A DNA stretch of 64,000 nt from Ampullaceana balthica. Its lineage: Eukaryota; Mollusca; Gastropoda; Lymnaeidae. Every line of letters starts with the position of its first letter. The stretch's first letter is position 1. Location of the stretch: assembly GCA_944989445.1 (NCBI GenBank), contig CALYLW010000044.1, positions 1,648,501 through 1,712,500 on the forward strand, read 5' to 3'. Both the position numbers and the translations under genes were made by a program. Positions 11,923 to 23,912 of this stretch are shown piece after piece. Below the pieces are notes generated by a model. It was not told the origin of the DNA and searched no databases. It saw nothing but the letters and a program-made list of their open reading frames with translations.

Positions 11923-12150
11923 TTCTAGATTACAATGAATGTCGATTCAAATAAGTAATTCTGAAACTAAACACAATATGACGTCATATCCCCTCACGGT
12001 GCGTCACACCAAGAATGTGTCAATATAATGAGTACCATGCAACAATCTAACATACGCATTCACAAAGCGGGAAAACCCCATTAACTATCATTCTAGAGGA
12101 CATTAAAAGTCATTTCAAATCAATAGTTCTGAAACTAAACAAAACAATTG
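11923..12150. repeat. Diverged direct repeat pair
   Basis: Two segments starting 'cattctaga' at about 11930 and 12090 share 'agttctgaaactaaacaaaa'-like ends with differences. They are probably an old local duplication or two copies of a short dispersed repeat. Confidence 0.5.
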
Positions 12151-13439
12151 CTTTAAAAAATTGCTGCTAAAATTACGGGAGTCGAACGAGAATAGCTTTT
12201 TCAAAAATTCCTTCTACAAAATTGTTTTAAATATTATTAGCTATTGTTTGGTGGTTTTTTCAAACCGATAGATGTTATAGGTGGCGATAAATTGATAAAA
12301 TACTGATATTTTTCGTTTTTTATTTTATTTTCCTGGAAATCCAGTAAACCTTTTCGGTATTTCTTTGGCCGTTGTACATCTTTGGGACCTCCTTAGCATA
12401 TTTGCAAACGACCCAAACCCTCTATCTGGTATGGTTCAGGAGGAGTTGCATGTGCAAGCTCGAACAGTGCACAGACATTTCAAATGTATAAACGCAATTC
12501 CCAAGGGAAATTGCGTTAAATTTTTTTACAAAATTGGAATCTTGTCAAAAAAACAAAAACAAATAAAAGAAAATTTCAAATATAAAGCTAGAATCTAATT
12601 GTTGTAAAATCAGACGTACTATTTACTGGTAAAGATTTCAATTCAACTTTGTTTGATTGAACGGCTTCAACTTTTTAAAATATAAATGTTTTCAAATCCT
12701 AGTCTTACAAAAACCTGGGTTTACCTAAAATGATACAATGTCAAATAAAACCGAGATCATCATGGACCTGAAATGTGAAATGTGACACAAATCTCAATGT
12801 ATATACGACAACAACTTTCAGATTATTTGAAAAACTTCCTTGAGGTCAACAGCAAGTGTATTTCCTGGTATGTGTAAATAAAGAAACAAACATTCTGTCA
12901 ATCCTAAACATTAATATAACATATACTCAAAACTGCTTTTTAGAGAAAAGTTCCTTCTTGCCCAGACTCCTCCGAATAGTTTATCCTCGTATACACACCT
13001 CCGGTAATGAACCAGTGACAGAAAAGTTCACCTTAATTTAACAAACGTGCTATAAACATCAATAACGTGAGAAGCCTTTCTGTAATTAAACAACTTGTGA
13101 AACAACATCCCGACACTTCGGGTCGTTGTGTACGCCAATTACCTACGTCCATGGAAAGGGGTCTAAATATTGCAGAGCCAAGTTACCGCGTTCCTTTTCA
13201 GCAAGAAATTTGTCGTCTGCTAATAGCAAGCTATCACCTCGCTAGACTTCCTGGGGTGTTCTTATCTTCTACTGAGGCCCATAATTTAATTATCCAATGG
13301 CATGAACCAAATGAAATACATTAGATTGGCACACGGGGCCCTACGTCACGAGATGGGTTTTATAACTCTGTTTCTTATGTGCAGGTTTTGACAAAGATAT
13401 GTGAGTTGTACATATACTGGGTTTTTAGAGTCATACACA
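12151..13439. other. No gene recognised
   Basis: Short open frames exist (for example 13067-13324 on the plus strand, 85 codons), but they resemble no family I know, have no supporting context and do not exceed chance for such a stretch. Confidence 0.5.
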
Positions 13440-13850
13440 TGTTGGTTTGGAAGAATCATACATATAACGAGTTGTTATTATCACACCATATGTACCGTGT
13501 CAGTAAAGTCATACATATTACGGGTTGTTAGTATCATAACATATTTACCGTGTCAGTAAAGTCATACATATTACGGGTTGTTAGTATCATAACATATTTA
13601 CCGTGTCGGTAAATTTATACATATTACGGGTTGTTAGTATCATACCATATGTACCGTGTCGGTAAAGTCATACATATTACGGATTGTTAGTATCATAACA
13701 TATTTACCATGTCGGTAAATTTATACATATTACGGGTTGTTAGTATCATACCATATGTACCGTGTCGGTAAAGTCATACATATTACGGATTGTTAGTATC
13801 ATACCATATGTACCGTGTCGGTAAAGTCATATATATTTTTTAATAACCGT
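13440..13850. repeat. 53-bp minisatellite, 7-8 copies
   Basis: The unit contains GTCATACATATTACGGGTTG, then TTAGTATCATACCATATGTA, then CCGTGTCGGTAAA. Copies alternate between 'accatatgtacc' and 'aacatatttacc' variants in a partly two-unit pattern. Confidence 0.93.
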
Positions 13851-13880
13851 ATGGCCAAGTCATACATATAACGGGTTGGC

Positions 13881-14172
13881 AAGGCCATACAAGTCCTGGG
13901 TTATGAAGCAATGACGGGTTGGCAAGGCCATACAAGTCCTGGGTTATGAAGCAATGACGGGTTGGCAAGGCCATACAAGTCCTGGGTTATGAAGCAATGA
14001 CGGGTTGGCAATGCCATACAAGTCCTGGGTTATGAAGCAATGACGGGTTGGCAAGGCCATACAAGTCCTGGGTTATGAAGCAATGTCGGGTTGGCAAGGC
14101 CATACAAGTCCTGGGTTATGAAGCAATGACGGGTTGGCAATGCCATACAAGTCCTGGGTTATGAAGCAATGC
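13881..14172. repeat. 43-bp minisatellite, 7 copies
   Basis: Units start at 13881, 13924, 13967, 14010, 14053, 14096 and 14139. The unit contains AAGGCCATACAAGTCCTGGG and 'ttatgaagcaatgacgggtt'. It directly follows the 53-bp array, and the two share only short words such as 'cata' and 'cgggtt', so they may have a distant common origin. Confidence 0.95.
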
Positions 14173-16758
14173 AAACAGTGACAAACAAATGGAGCAGCAT
14201 AAACACTTGGTGGGTGGGGAACCAGTAGAAAAGATTGTCAAAATGTGTGAACCGGAGACGGGCAAATTATTAGGAGAGATATATATATATAAGTTATACA
14301 AGTGTTTAGCACTACTTCTACGTACACTTGCAATAGTCTGGGTGCAAATGAGAAAAAAAATGAGAAGATAATTACAGAGAAGAAGACAAGCTACAGGGAG
14401 GTAACTCAAGGATCACAGACTGGCTTAAAAGGGATAATGAACTAGAAGACAAACGCTTGTCATGGAACATATGACAAGACGACTAAAAGCTTCCGTCCGT
14501 CTTTCTGGGACGCCGTGTAAGAATCTAGAATTACTTACGTAATAGTTATGCTATGGAACAGGAATGTAAACGACCTTAAATTTCAAATTGAAAATATTAA
14601 CCAAAAAGAAATGTTCTCCTAATTCAGATATACATTAAATGGATAGCAAGTGAGATCGTTATTTTACATTTTTAATCAGACAGGGATGCATTAGAAAGTT
14701 GATTTAAAGTTATTATTGTTATTTTCAACATTGTTCTTATTAGTATTTATTGCTTTTACATGTTAACATTATCTCAATATTTCTTTAATGATCTTCTTCA
14801 AACATATATATTTTCTCGTGAGAGGAGGGGGGATGGTGGAGCTCTGAGGCTCCAGTTTTATACGATAAGTAAGTTAAGTCCCCCTTTCATACCATGATGA
14901 CCTATGGGGGCTAATGCCTAACCACCACTTCCCTACCTTTTTACGATAGTGGAAATAAATTGGACAAAAATTAACTTTCAAGATAACAATGGGAAAATAT
15001 TTAGCTAAACAATATTTATTTTAGAAAGGAAATAGATGTTATAAATGCCCGATAAAATTATTTGCCTTGTAAATGCGATGTTAAGAAAGATTTCAAAATT
15101 CTGAATTCTCGTAGAGTAGGAGGGATGGGCAGGGAGACAAGGACTTTATTAGGACATGACATCTGGTTAAAGCCTTTTTCTGTCCGTGCGGTGTAGCCAT
15201 GTCATTGGTGGCTCCAGCAACTGTTGATAGGAACCCACGGAATGGAATAACGGTGCTAGTCATAGATTGAATTAAACCCACCTAAATCATGGTGATATTT
15301 TAGTACCAGTATGTTGTATCTGGACGGCATTGAGTATATGTGTGCATGTATAAGCTTTTTTGTGTATGTGTGTATGTTTATTGATTATCATTAGCCATAA
15401 ATCCCGCTATTTCAATTTTGGATATTTGGAATTAGTTTATTTGTGTTTGCGGGGTACTATTTCTATTTTTCTATACATGTTATGTAAAAAAATATAAATA
15501 AAGATGACTTTGTTAGTTAACTGAATTCATCTCCTAACTTTTCGTTAGACAACTTTGTATGAACAGATATTATACTTAAATATTTAATTAAGGCTCAAAA
15601 TGTTCTTTTTATCAATTTCATTTCCGAAATGGAACAAAATATTATTAAAAAGTCTACGAGCCACGTCGCCCATCACATTCCAAAACTAAAGCTAAAAGCC
15701 AAACAACGTTTCTTATATTCTTGGAAGCCTACCATTGCAGGAATCTGTTAAATTCAAGACAAACGCAATTTTTTAAAGCATATTTCAAGACTAATGCTCA
15801 TCATCTTAGTTGGAACTTTTTAAAAATCCTTAAAATTGTTTACTCCGAATTCAGTTGTAAACTCAAGCTAAAAAAACAAAACAAAACAACAAAACGTATG
15901 CACGCGGCTTAAAGAAGGTTCCAAACCGACCAATCAAAACCTACGTGTCTTTTCATATTTAATAAACTGTTTTATGAGCTGGAAGTAAACAAATCATCTC
16001 GTGGGTGAATCATTTGAAGAATAACAAGCAACATTCCACGCACAAATTTATGAATTACATTGGACACTTTATGAATGTGTCTTTATATCGCACTTTGACA
16101 TTTTTATTTTGTTTTAAATTTTAAAATTAATTTATTATATTACTTTTCTAAGAATTACAAACAAATCTCCAAGCCACACGACTATTATATGTTCATGAAC
16201 TATCAACACAATTCTTGACAGGTTAAAGCTTTTAAAAAATCATTCATAACAATTCAAATGTGAAATTTAAATATGATTTTATTCATTTGCAAAATATCGG
16301 TATTTTATTGTTTACTGATTTTTAAATAAGCTTCCATTTTGTTTAATTCAGTGCATTGTAAAACTATTAAGCAGCGCATAATTGTTGTATGGAAATGATA
16401 AGTTAAATATTAGGTTTAGCTGGAGACAAACATAATTTTTGTAAGATAGCGATGTGAATTACATCGACGGCAATGACTGTAATAATCCAACTGTGTGGTG
16501 TACCAAACTTATTGGTTATATAATAAAAAAATTATTGCACTCTAAACAACTCCCACACACAAAGTAGATATATCGTGTGTTATAAAATACACTTATTAAC
16601 AATTTTATAAAGAAACTTTCATAATTTTAAAAGTAAATTCACACGCTGAGGTATACAATCAAATTGACTGTAAAAGTGGAAAGTTAACCCAACAGAACAG
16701 CTGATGAAAATATTGACGGATTTGAACTTGTCTTGAATTCTGAATGATAAAGTTTCGT
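14173..16758. other. AT-rich stretch, no gene recognised
   Basis: I find no element that I can support. If the minus-strand promoter and exon at 16.77-16.89 kb are real, this stretch would be the first intron or beyond of that gene, but I see no convincing downstream exon. Confidence 0.45.
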
Positions 16759-16764
16759 ACTCAC

Positions 16765-16860
16765 CATTAGTCCAAGGGCTGTAACTCGGAATCAATGGCC
16801 CACGAGTTTGACTACTTGCAATAAATATGGAGGGAAAAAACTGACTATCAAACTTGACTT
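16765..16860 (-). other. Candidate first exon with splice donor (minus strand)
   Basis: On the minus strand a consensus 5' splice donor, GTGAGT, occupies 16764-16759. It is preceded by CTAATG, so an ATG would be the last codon of the exon and the intron would be phase 0. The 3' edge at 16765 is set by the donor. The 5' edge near 16860 is only inferred, as about 30 bp downstream of the TATA box. I cannot identify the product, and no second exon is evident. This is the sole host-gene hint in the window and is uncertain. Confidence 0.3.
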
Positions 16861-16884
16861 CCTGTTATGCGGGGGTTGCCTGCT

Positions 16885-17070
16885 CTTTTATAACCGTGGT
16901 ATGTGGTGGTGGTGTTTCTTTTACTTTTTTTGGTCGTGCGCATACAATAGCTGATTACACGGAGCACCACGGAGACAGCTCAATATTAATTATTATAATC
17001 AGCTCGCTCGGCTCGTGTACCAGCCTCTTGTCTTATGAGCGAGGCAGGCACGCGACTCTACGTCAGCGAT
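16885..17070 (-). promoter_or_regulatory. Candidate TATA promoter (minus strand)
   Basis: On the minus strand a TATAAAAG box lies at 16892-16885, about 120 bp upstream of a consensus splice donor. Upstream, 16940-17100 is richer in G+C and CpG than the flanks. It contains TGACGTAG (17066-17059), which includes a TGACG half-site of the CRE/ATF type. The spacing TATA, short exon, donor is what a eukaryotic first exon shows. No transcript evidence is available. Confidence 0.33.
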
Positions 17071-17732
17071 CTTACCGTTACTGAGCCGAGAGTACGGCGA
17101 GTTCTGGGATATGAGCAGAAGTCTTCAGAAAGTCGTTGTTGGTTTGGGGATGGGGGGAGGTTGGGGGTGGGGGGTTCATCGCTTGATATCCAGGAATATT
17201 GAAGTTTGAAAGTTCGTGCTAGTGATTAAATTACACCACAACATTGAGAGTTTTAATTGAGATAATGTTCGTATCAGAGTTTTAAAGTTTATGGTTTTGT
17301 GTTTTCGTTGAATGTTTCATAACGATTTTATGCACACTTCCTCATATCATAATGATCTGAAGTTATATAGACTAAAGAAACCAATCTATCTGGTCAGGAA
17401 AACAGCAGGCAATGACCTTCAATAACACCTGGAGATGGTGTTTCAATGCTGAGCAGTTCTCCGATGTCTCATTTAAATCCACCTTTCAACGACTACAATT
17501 AATAGTGAGCTACAATATGAACATTTGTTAAGCTCAGTACTGCACCGGTGAACTTCACTTACCACCGAGTGACTTATTCCTGATATCCTAATGAACTGAC
17601 CATCAATGAGTGACTACTAGCTTACACGTCCACTGTTTAACTTATTCCTGATGCCCTATTGAGCTGAAACGTTTTACAGTTACATTTTCCTATCCCCGCT
17701 AACAAAACGATATTTTAGGAAAAGTAGTAAGA

Positions 17733-17790
17733 AAATGGGGTAAAATGGGGTAAAATGGGGTAAAATGGTGTAAAATGGGGTAAAATGGGG
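17733..17790. repeat. 10-bp tandem repeat (TAAAATGGGG), 6 copies
   Basis: Five GGGG tracts separated by TAAAAT (one copy reads GGTG) form a short array. Four or more G-tracts with 6-nt loops could fold as a G-quadruplex. Confidence 0.93.
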
Positions 17791-18116
17791 TTTTCATTAG
17801 ATAATTTATTTCCTCGTAGTTGATAATTCTCACTAAGAATCAGCGGTGAGAAGATATGGTCTTACAGTTACCCACAGACTTTTAACCTATGACCACAACT
17901 CTTAAGGCCCAACTCCTAAGGTTTTGTTGATAGGTTTTAACCCATATGCTAATCGCATTTTACACATTTACAGAATATGCAAACCTATAAATATTGAAAT
18001 AAAATTCGAATATCATATACATAAATTCTCTTTTTTTTTAAATTTATTATCGCTATGTCTTATAATTCAAAATTATTGATCGGTTAAAAACATTTGTTTA
18101 TGTATAAAATTTTCTT

Positions 18117-18400
18117 TGTATAAATTAAAATTTGTAGTTTATATTAAACATTTTGTTGTATAAATTAAAATTTGTAGTTTATATTAAACATTTTGTTGTA
18201 TAAATTAAAATTTGTAGTTTATATTAAACAATTTGTTGTATAAATTAAAATTTGTAGTTTATATTAAACATTTTGTTGTATAAAATAAAATTTGTAGTTT
18301 ATATTAAACATTTTGTTGTATAAATTAAAATTTGTAGTTTATATTAAACATTTTGTTGTATAAATTAAAATTTGTAGTTTATATTAAACATTTTGTTGCA
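18117..18400. repeat. 40-bp minisatellite A, 7 copies
   Basis: Units start every 40 bp from 18121, with TAAATTAAAATTTGTAGTTT followed by 'atattaaacattttgttgta'. Copies are nearly identical, with one differing by 'taaaataaaa' and one by 'acaatttg'. Confidence 0.95.
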
Positions 18401-18520
18401 TGATTTTTTTTTAATTTACATTTTTCCGTTGCAAATTTAATACAATAACATTTCTTTACACATAATACTTCGTTCCATTAAACAGTAGATGCTAATTGTC
18501 TCAATATCGTATGGCATACG

Positions 18521-18675
18521 CATGTAACAAAGAAATCATAGATAAGTTACAATAGATACACATGTCACAAAGAAATCATAGATAAGTTACAATAGATACG
18601 CATGTCACAAAGAAATCATAGATAAGTTACAATAGATAAGCGTGTAACAAAGAAATCATGGATAAGTTACATTTT
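18521..18675. repeat. 40-bp minisatellite B, about 4 copies
   Basis: Units start at 18521, 18561, 18601 and 18641, with CATGTCACAAAGAAATCATA followed by 'gataagttacaatagatac'. The sequence is unrelated to the neighbouring 40-bp array A. Confidence 0.93.
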
Positions 18676-19792
18676 TCATGCGAGATTCTACATTCCTCAC
18701 AGCAGCTGGGCCTCATCTTTTTTTTTAAAAGTTTTTTTGTTCATTTTATTAACTTCTTTGTCATTGACTAGTACGCTTACAGTAGTCTATTATTCAATAC
18801 TGTCAATTCAGTATTTACATTTAAACATTTTACTTATATGATATAAGTTATATCATTGTAATAATTTTATATTCATTGTTGTTTTTTTCAGTTGAACTTT
18901 AAATGGCAGTTGCAATTGTGATTTGATTTGCAAACTTGAAATTAAAAATGTTGCTGGTCTCACGTGTTATATCTTATTCAGCCATACAATTTTAAAACTC
19001 TAGTCTATTGTGAATATTATAATTATACAAAATAAGTTAAGTAAAAATTTAAGTTATACATTAAATTATTCATATAGAACAAAATAAACAAATTAACAAG
19101 CGTTGATTATGTAATCATTCAAAGTCATGCAAAATATAGTAAAACAATCAATTTCATTACGAGTAAAAAATATTAAGTTAAAAAGTTACAAGTATAGATA
19201 TCACTTTCCAGTATAAGATGACAAACTAAGTTAACTTACAAAATATTAAACGGGAATCGTCTGAACAGTTTTTATTATGGCTCTAGATCACGACTTCTTG
19301 TGCCCCACACTACACACTCAGTACAACACTGTTCGCTTGGTACACACTACAAAGTTAGTTTGAACTTCGTTCAAGTTCGTTCATTCAATTCATTGTAAAA
19401 TGTTCATCTTTGACGTTGGCAGTGTCACAGGACGTCATTATAACAGCTACTATCCATTTGTTGGATAATAAATATTTTAATAAATAGTATTAAATACTAG
19501 CCATAAAGTAGTACACTACACCCTCTTAGCTCTTACACTTAAATGTGGAGATATCCGGATCCGGAATCCGGATTCGGTAAATATTAGGGCCAAACTATCC
19601 GGATGCGGCAAATAGTAAAAACCCTATTCGACTGTTCCCTAAATAGAATCTAAAAAAAACAAATGTTAATAATATCATGTTTTAATATGCTACTGTTCTA
19701 TTATAAATCAATGCTAAACTGAAAGAATATTTTTTAAAAATGTTTATGAAAAATGAATAAAATAAATTATTATTTTTAAAAAAAAACGCTGC
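18676..19792. other. AT-rich stretch, no gene recognised
   Basis: I see no gene. A short CCGGAT-rich patch with several 'ccggat/atccgg' words lies at 19551-19615. Confidence 0.5.
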
Positions 19793-19950
19793 AATAATCT
19801 TTTGTATAGAAGGAGGGCTGTAATAAATAAGATCATAGATAAGATCATAAATAAGATCATAGATAAGATAAGAGATAAGATCATAGATAAGATCATAGAT
19901 AAGATCATAGATAAGATCATAGATAAGATCATAAATAATATCATATTCAT
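19793..19950 (+). mobile_element. LINE family A 3' tail with expanded simple repeat
   Basis: The sequence 'aatcttttgtatagaagg' matches the extreme 3' end of the family-A LINE (reverse complement of the copy at 5460-5485). It is followed by a 12-bp tandem repeat, ATAAGATCATAG, in about 9 copies, which replaces the GATAA tail. This is a very short, plus-strand, 5'-truncated insertion whose tail has grown into a minisatellite. Confidence 0.75.
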
Positions 19951-20390
19951 AAGTTTGAAATTAAAAATAGCTAACTTGTTAATTAAAAAAAAACTAAAGA
20001 GGTTGTTCTGCCAGTGGCGTAGCTAGAGGGGTGCAGGGGGACATATGTACCCGGGCATCACGTTAGGGGGCGCCAAAATGAGTATTAAAATTACTTATTT
20101 AAATTTATTTTGATGTAAACTAATGTATTTCAAGTACGATTGCAAGATTGAAATTTGGACCTCCACAAATATCTTCTTTACAAACCATTTTGCAAGCATG
20201 ATTTTGGCGCCCCCATTGAGCATCCCCATGTGGATTTTTAAACTAAAAAAGTAACCATTAAAGAATCATGTTTAGGTTTTGTTCAGATACATTCCAAAGA
20301 CGCAGCAAGCCATGAAAGGGTTATCGTAGAGAAAATGAAATATGATAACATACCTCTAGTCGGTCACAATAAAATAATAATGCTTATGTA

Positions 20391-22382
20391 ATGACTGGGG
20401 ATATATCCGGCCTTCAACGGCGAATATGTGCCAGAAATCACAGAGCATTGTTTGCAAACTGTGACAACCACAGCTTAAACTCAGCTAAACATAGGGTTGC
20501 CAGACGTCCGGCAGAAGGAGGTGCATGTCCTCCTGTTCAGCTCAATGTTCTCCGTCTGGTAGGCAAAGCTAACATCGTTTAAAATGTCGGGCTTTTCTTA
20601 CATTTTATATTATAATTTTTATGTATCGTTTTTAAAACTATTACATCGTATGTTTACTTAAAATAAAAATAGATTATGGCTATTTTTAAAACGTACAAAT
20701 CTAGACAAGGACGAAAAATCTAGTTCTAGGCTAAAAAAATATCGCAGTCATTGAAAATGAAATGGAAGAAACAGCAGTATTGGAGGGAGCCGTCTTCACA
20801 CAACCTTGTAAGTTTTCAAAAATAGATTGGAGGAGACATTTATTTTACTGAAAGTCAGGGAGATGTTGAGAAGACTTAAGGAAAGTGGTCAAGAAGAAGA
20901 GGTGGAAAATGCCAAGTTGGTGTATGAAGAATGCATTAGTTACTTATAAAAGTGGTTGAAAAAACTTTTGATGAATTTCAATGCTTTAATTGGATGTACT
21001 TAGATAATATCATGTACACTTGATGAACTTTTGGCGAGTATATTGTATTTGAAAGACAAGGGTATTGTAGATGATGTGCAATTGTTTGACCAATACAGCA
21101 ATCTTAAATCATTTTTACAAGACAAAAATGAACAGTTTTTTTTCCTTTAACAGTGGCAGCTATTACAATAAAATTGTACTAACTTTAAGTTTAATCCGGG
21201 ACGACTCAAATGAAATATTCAAAATGTCCTCCAATGGCGTCCTTCTAATTGTTTTATTATGCTCTCCTTTTGGTGTCCACGTATCTGGCAACCCTAGCTA
21301 AACAGGATCCAGTTGTTATCACTTTTTTTTGAACGGTTGAAAGTATATATTTTTTTTCCTCTCGTTCAACAACTCGTTGGGAAGAATTAAAAAGAATTGT
21401 GCCAATCACAGTGAAGAGGGAGTCTAAAACATGCTGGAGTGCACGAACAGAAGCTGTTAAAGTTATTTATGAAGGACTATATGAACTAGTAGGTCTGTTG
21501 GAAAAATTATCAGAAGATGCAATATGACCCCTGACAACAGAAATGACGCAGAAACTTTACTGGCAGGAATATTTAACTTAAACTTCCTAGTTTTGATACA
21601 TTTCTGGAACATCATAATCATGCTTTGGCAAATTGATCATGTCAAGAAACGGTTGCAGAAACCTACTATGAATTTCAAGGAAGCAGCATCTGATCTTGAA
21701 TCGCTGGTGCAAGAACTTGTCAACATTCGTGATAATTTTAGCCTAGTTGCGATAGACAATGGAAAAACAATATGCACAACTTGGGGAAAAGAGGTTAACA
21801 GAAGGATTAGACGACATCGGAGGATACCTGGAGAATTAGCAAGAGATGCAGGACTTTCGGCAGAAGAAGAAATTGCACGTGTTATGAATTGCGTAATTGA
21901 TAGACTCTAACAGGAGATATCAATACGGTTTTTGTCTAAAAATCTTAAACACCGAATTTGGATTTTTAATAAACGTCAAAACTCTTCTCGCTGAGACAAA
22001 TGTCGATACAATTTGTCGAATTTGCTTAGAATTTGGAAATTTCTACGACACTGACGTCAATTGTCACGAATTGTGCACAGAAATCGGAGACTACAAAATG
22101 CTGTTCAGTTCCCAGACTGAAGTTCTACCGGAAACTCCTTTGGAGCGTCTTGGTTTTATTATTTCATATGGAGATGACGTATTTCCAAATCTGTGCATTC
22201 CACTGCAAATACTTCTAACAATTGCTGTTTCAATTTCAAGCTGTGAGTGGCCCTTCAGCAAACTTAAACTTATTGTGTTTTATTTACATGCTTCAATGGG
22301 ACAAGATCGTCTTAGTGATCTTGCACTCCTTAGCACTGAAAGAGAAACACTTGAGAATATTAATTTTGTCAATGTGATTTAA
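20391..22382 (+). pseudogene. hAT transposase remnant (ZMYM1-like)
   Basis: This is the DDE-type transposase that would catalyse excision and integration. The central part before the nested insertion reads 'RALFANCDNHSLNSAK', a conserved stretch of this family. Coding sequence resumes after 21304 with TVESIYFFSSRSTTRWEELK, a motif of the same proteins, although the join contains an in-frame stop. Residues from 21524 to about 21900 (FLVLIHFWNIIIMLW) continue the catalytic domain. The C-terminal dimerisation block is in another frame at about 22190-22380, with IPLQILLTIAVSISSCEWPF and DRLSDLALLSTERETLE. The N-terminal zinc finger is not recognisable. Stops, frameshifts and the nested element mark it as dead. 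Confidence 0.9.
20492..21296 (+). mobile_element. Nested hAT element 2, 805 bp
   Basis: The ends are TAGGGTTGCCAGACGTCC on the left and GTATCTGGCAACCCTA on the right, which are imperfect inverted repeats. The flanks carry the 8-bp duplication GCTAAACA (20484-20491 and 21297-21304). The interior retains short transposase-like stretches, for example KTFDEFQCFNWMYL (about 20955-20999) and LDELLASILYLKDKGIVDD (about 21020-21080), separated by stops. It is an internally deleted copy that jumped into hAT transposon 1 and is therefore younger than it. Confidence 0.9.
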
Positions 22383-22773
22383 GAGTTTGCGGACAGTCAA
22401 ATCAAGGAGGATCAATTTGTTGTAGACTATGTCTATTCCAGTCATGTATAATTAGTAGAGTTTTTTTTTCTTCAAATAAATTGTTTACAATCGGATAGAA
22501 AATTATTAGTATGTATTCTACTTCATTAAAATACTAGATGCTTCGAAAAAGAACCATATAAACCGTACAATTTCAAAAAATTTCTTGTTGGCTCAGTGAG
22601 CCCCCAGAATCTGTCGATCCGAGAAGGGGCGCAGAATTTCTGTCATGTCCCCGGGCGCAGATGACCCTAGCTACGCCACTGTGTTCTGCCAATCATTTGA
22701 AGGGTTGAATACACTCGGGGGGGGGTGTTGTCTTTGTTTATAATCAAACCTTTGATTTTACTAATTGTTCACA

Positions 22774-22931
22774 TACTGTTGCAACTATAATTAATTCAAC
22801 TACTGTTGCAACTATAATTAATTCAACTAATGTTGCAACTATAATTAATTCAACTACTGTTGCAACTATAATTAATTCAACTAATGTTGCAACTATAATT
22901 AATTCAACTACTGTTGCAATTATAATTAATT
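22774..22931. repeat. 27-bp minisatellite, about 6 copies
   Basis: The unit is TGTTGCAACTATAATTAATT followed by CAACTAC. Copies alternate between 'ctactg' and 'ctaatg', so the recent unit of duplication was a 54-bp dimer. Confidence 0.93.
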
Positions 22932-23529
22932 CCCCATAAGTACTTTTTATTCCTCAGCTATCGCTAATACATTCAAGTTTTAAAATAGTTATAAGCTATA
23001 CAAAATGCATGATTTTTATTTCAAACTCTATTTTTCAAAAGTACTATTTTGTAGTTATCCATTAAAGGAATATATTCTATTGAACTATTGAATTATATTT
23101 TGTGTAATCTACCATCTTCCAAATCTACATTAGGCTAATCATTTAAAAATTGTCATTTGTTACATGAATTTAGAATAAAAAACTATAGACTAAAGACAGT
23201 ATATTTTAACATATTAATCAACTAAAATAAGTTGCCACTCTGCTAAATTCCATTACTTTTATAAATATAAAGTAACATTATTTCAATCTTCTTTTTAATC
23301 AAAGAGAATATAATCTATACTTTTTTGCAGCTTTAAAAACATGTAAATCTCATTCTTTTGAAAGCCCAAGCTTCCTCAACACATGTGCTTAGTGCACGAA
23401 GTCCAAAAGTGAGATATCATATCGTTGAGCCAGTCTCCAATTTCAGGAGTTAGGCTCCTGATTGTTTCGACTCAAGTAAGAGAATCAAATAAGTAGACAG
23501 ATCATTCAAAAATTAAAATTATATTAGAC
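22932..23529. other. AT-rich stretch, no gene recognised
   Basis: I see no element or gene that I can support here. Confidence 0.5.
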
Positions 23530-23537
23530 AGCTCTAC

Positions 23538-23699
23538 CAGAGCCGTCTTTACACCAGTTTGGGCCCCTGGGCAAAGACATAGTGTTGGGCCCCTTCCCCG
23601 CAGGAATAAAAAAAAATATCCATAATAGATATAAATAAACATATTCCCATGGGGCCCCCGGGCAAATGCCCAACGAGCCTATGCGTTAAGACAACCCTG
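23538..23699. mobile_element. hAT-type MITE, 162 bp
   Basis: The ends are CAGAGCCGTCTTTA and TAAGACAACCCTG, which are imperfect inverted repeats. It is flanked by the 8-bp duplication AGCTCTAC (23530-23537 and 23700-23707). G+C-rich subterminal words (GGGCCCCTGGGCAAA and its near-complement) fill the short interior. It has no coding capacity and needs a transposase supplied elsewhere. Confidence 0.9.
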
Positions 23700-23835
23700 A
23701 GCTCTACTTATACTGAGGTTGGCAGGACATTACGACCGCGGACGGTTGGATCCTGTCAATTCGACCACACGACATTTTGAACTCAGTCGATTCTAGCAAG
23801 GACGTTTCGACCAACGAAGTCTCGACACGGGTGGT

Positions 23836-23912
23836 ACGACCGCTAGACATTTCGACCCCATGACGTTTCGACCCCATGACGTTTCGACCCTATGACGTTT
23901 CGACCCCAATCA
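23836..23912. repeat. 16-bp tandem repeat (GACGTTTCGACCCCAT)
   Basis: About four regular units are preceded by more irregular ones that keep the word 'cgacc' from about 23735. It may be a decayed member of a dispersed repeat. Confidence 0.8.

Larger units (their letters stand above)
20012..22681 (+). mobile_element. hAT transposon 1 (ZMYM1/TTF-like), 2.67 kb, decayed
   Basis: The element starts CAGTGGCGTAGCTAG and ends CTAGCTACGCCACTG, perfect 15-bp terminal inverted repeats. It is flanked by the 8-bp target duplication TGTTCTGC (20004-20011 and 22682-22689). Both features are diagnostic of hAT. The interior has a broken plus-strand transposase of the type found in ZMYM1-like hAT proteins, itself interrupted by a second hAT element (20492-21296). 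The frame is broken, so the element is not autonomous. Confidence 0.95.

Noticed and set aside
13067..13324. 85-codon open frame as a small gene
   Set aside because: There is no recognisable domain, promoter or splice context, and the length is within chance expectation.
13881..14172. CRISPR-like array
   Set aside because: The units are contiguous without variable spacers, and the genome is eukaryotic.
21524..22382. Domesticated hAT-derived gene (ZMYM1-like)
   Set aside because: The frames are split by frameshifts and a nested element, and the terminal repeats and target duplication are still intact, as in a plain dead transposon.
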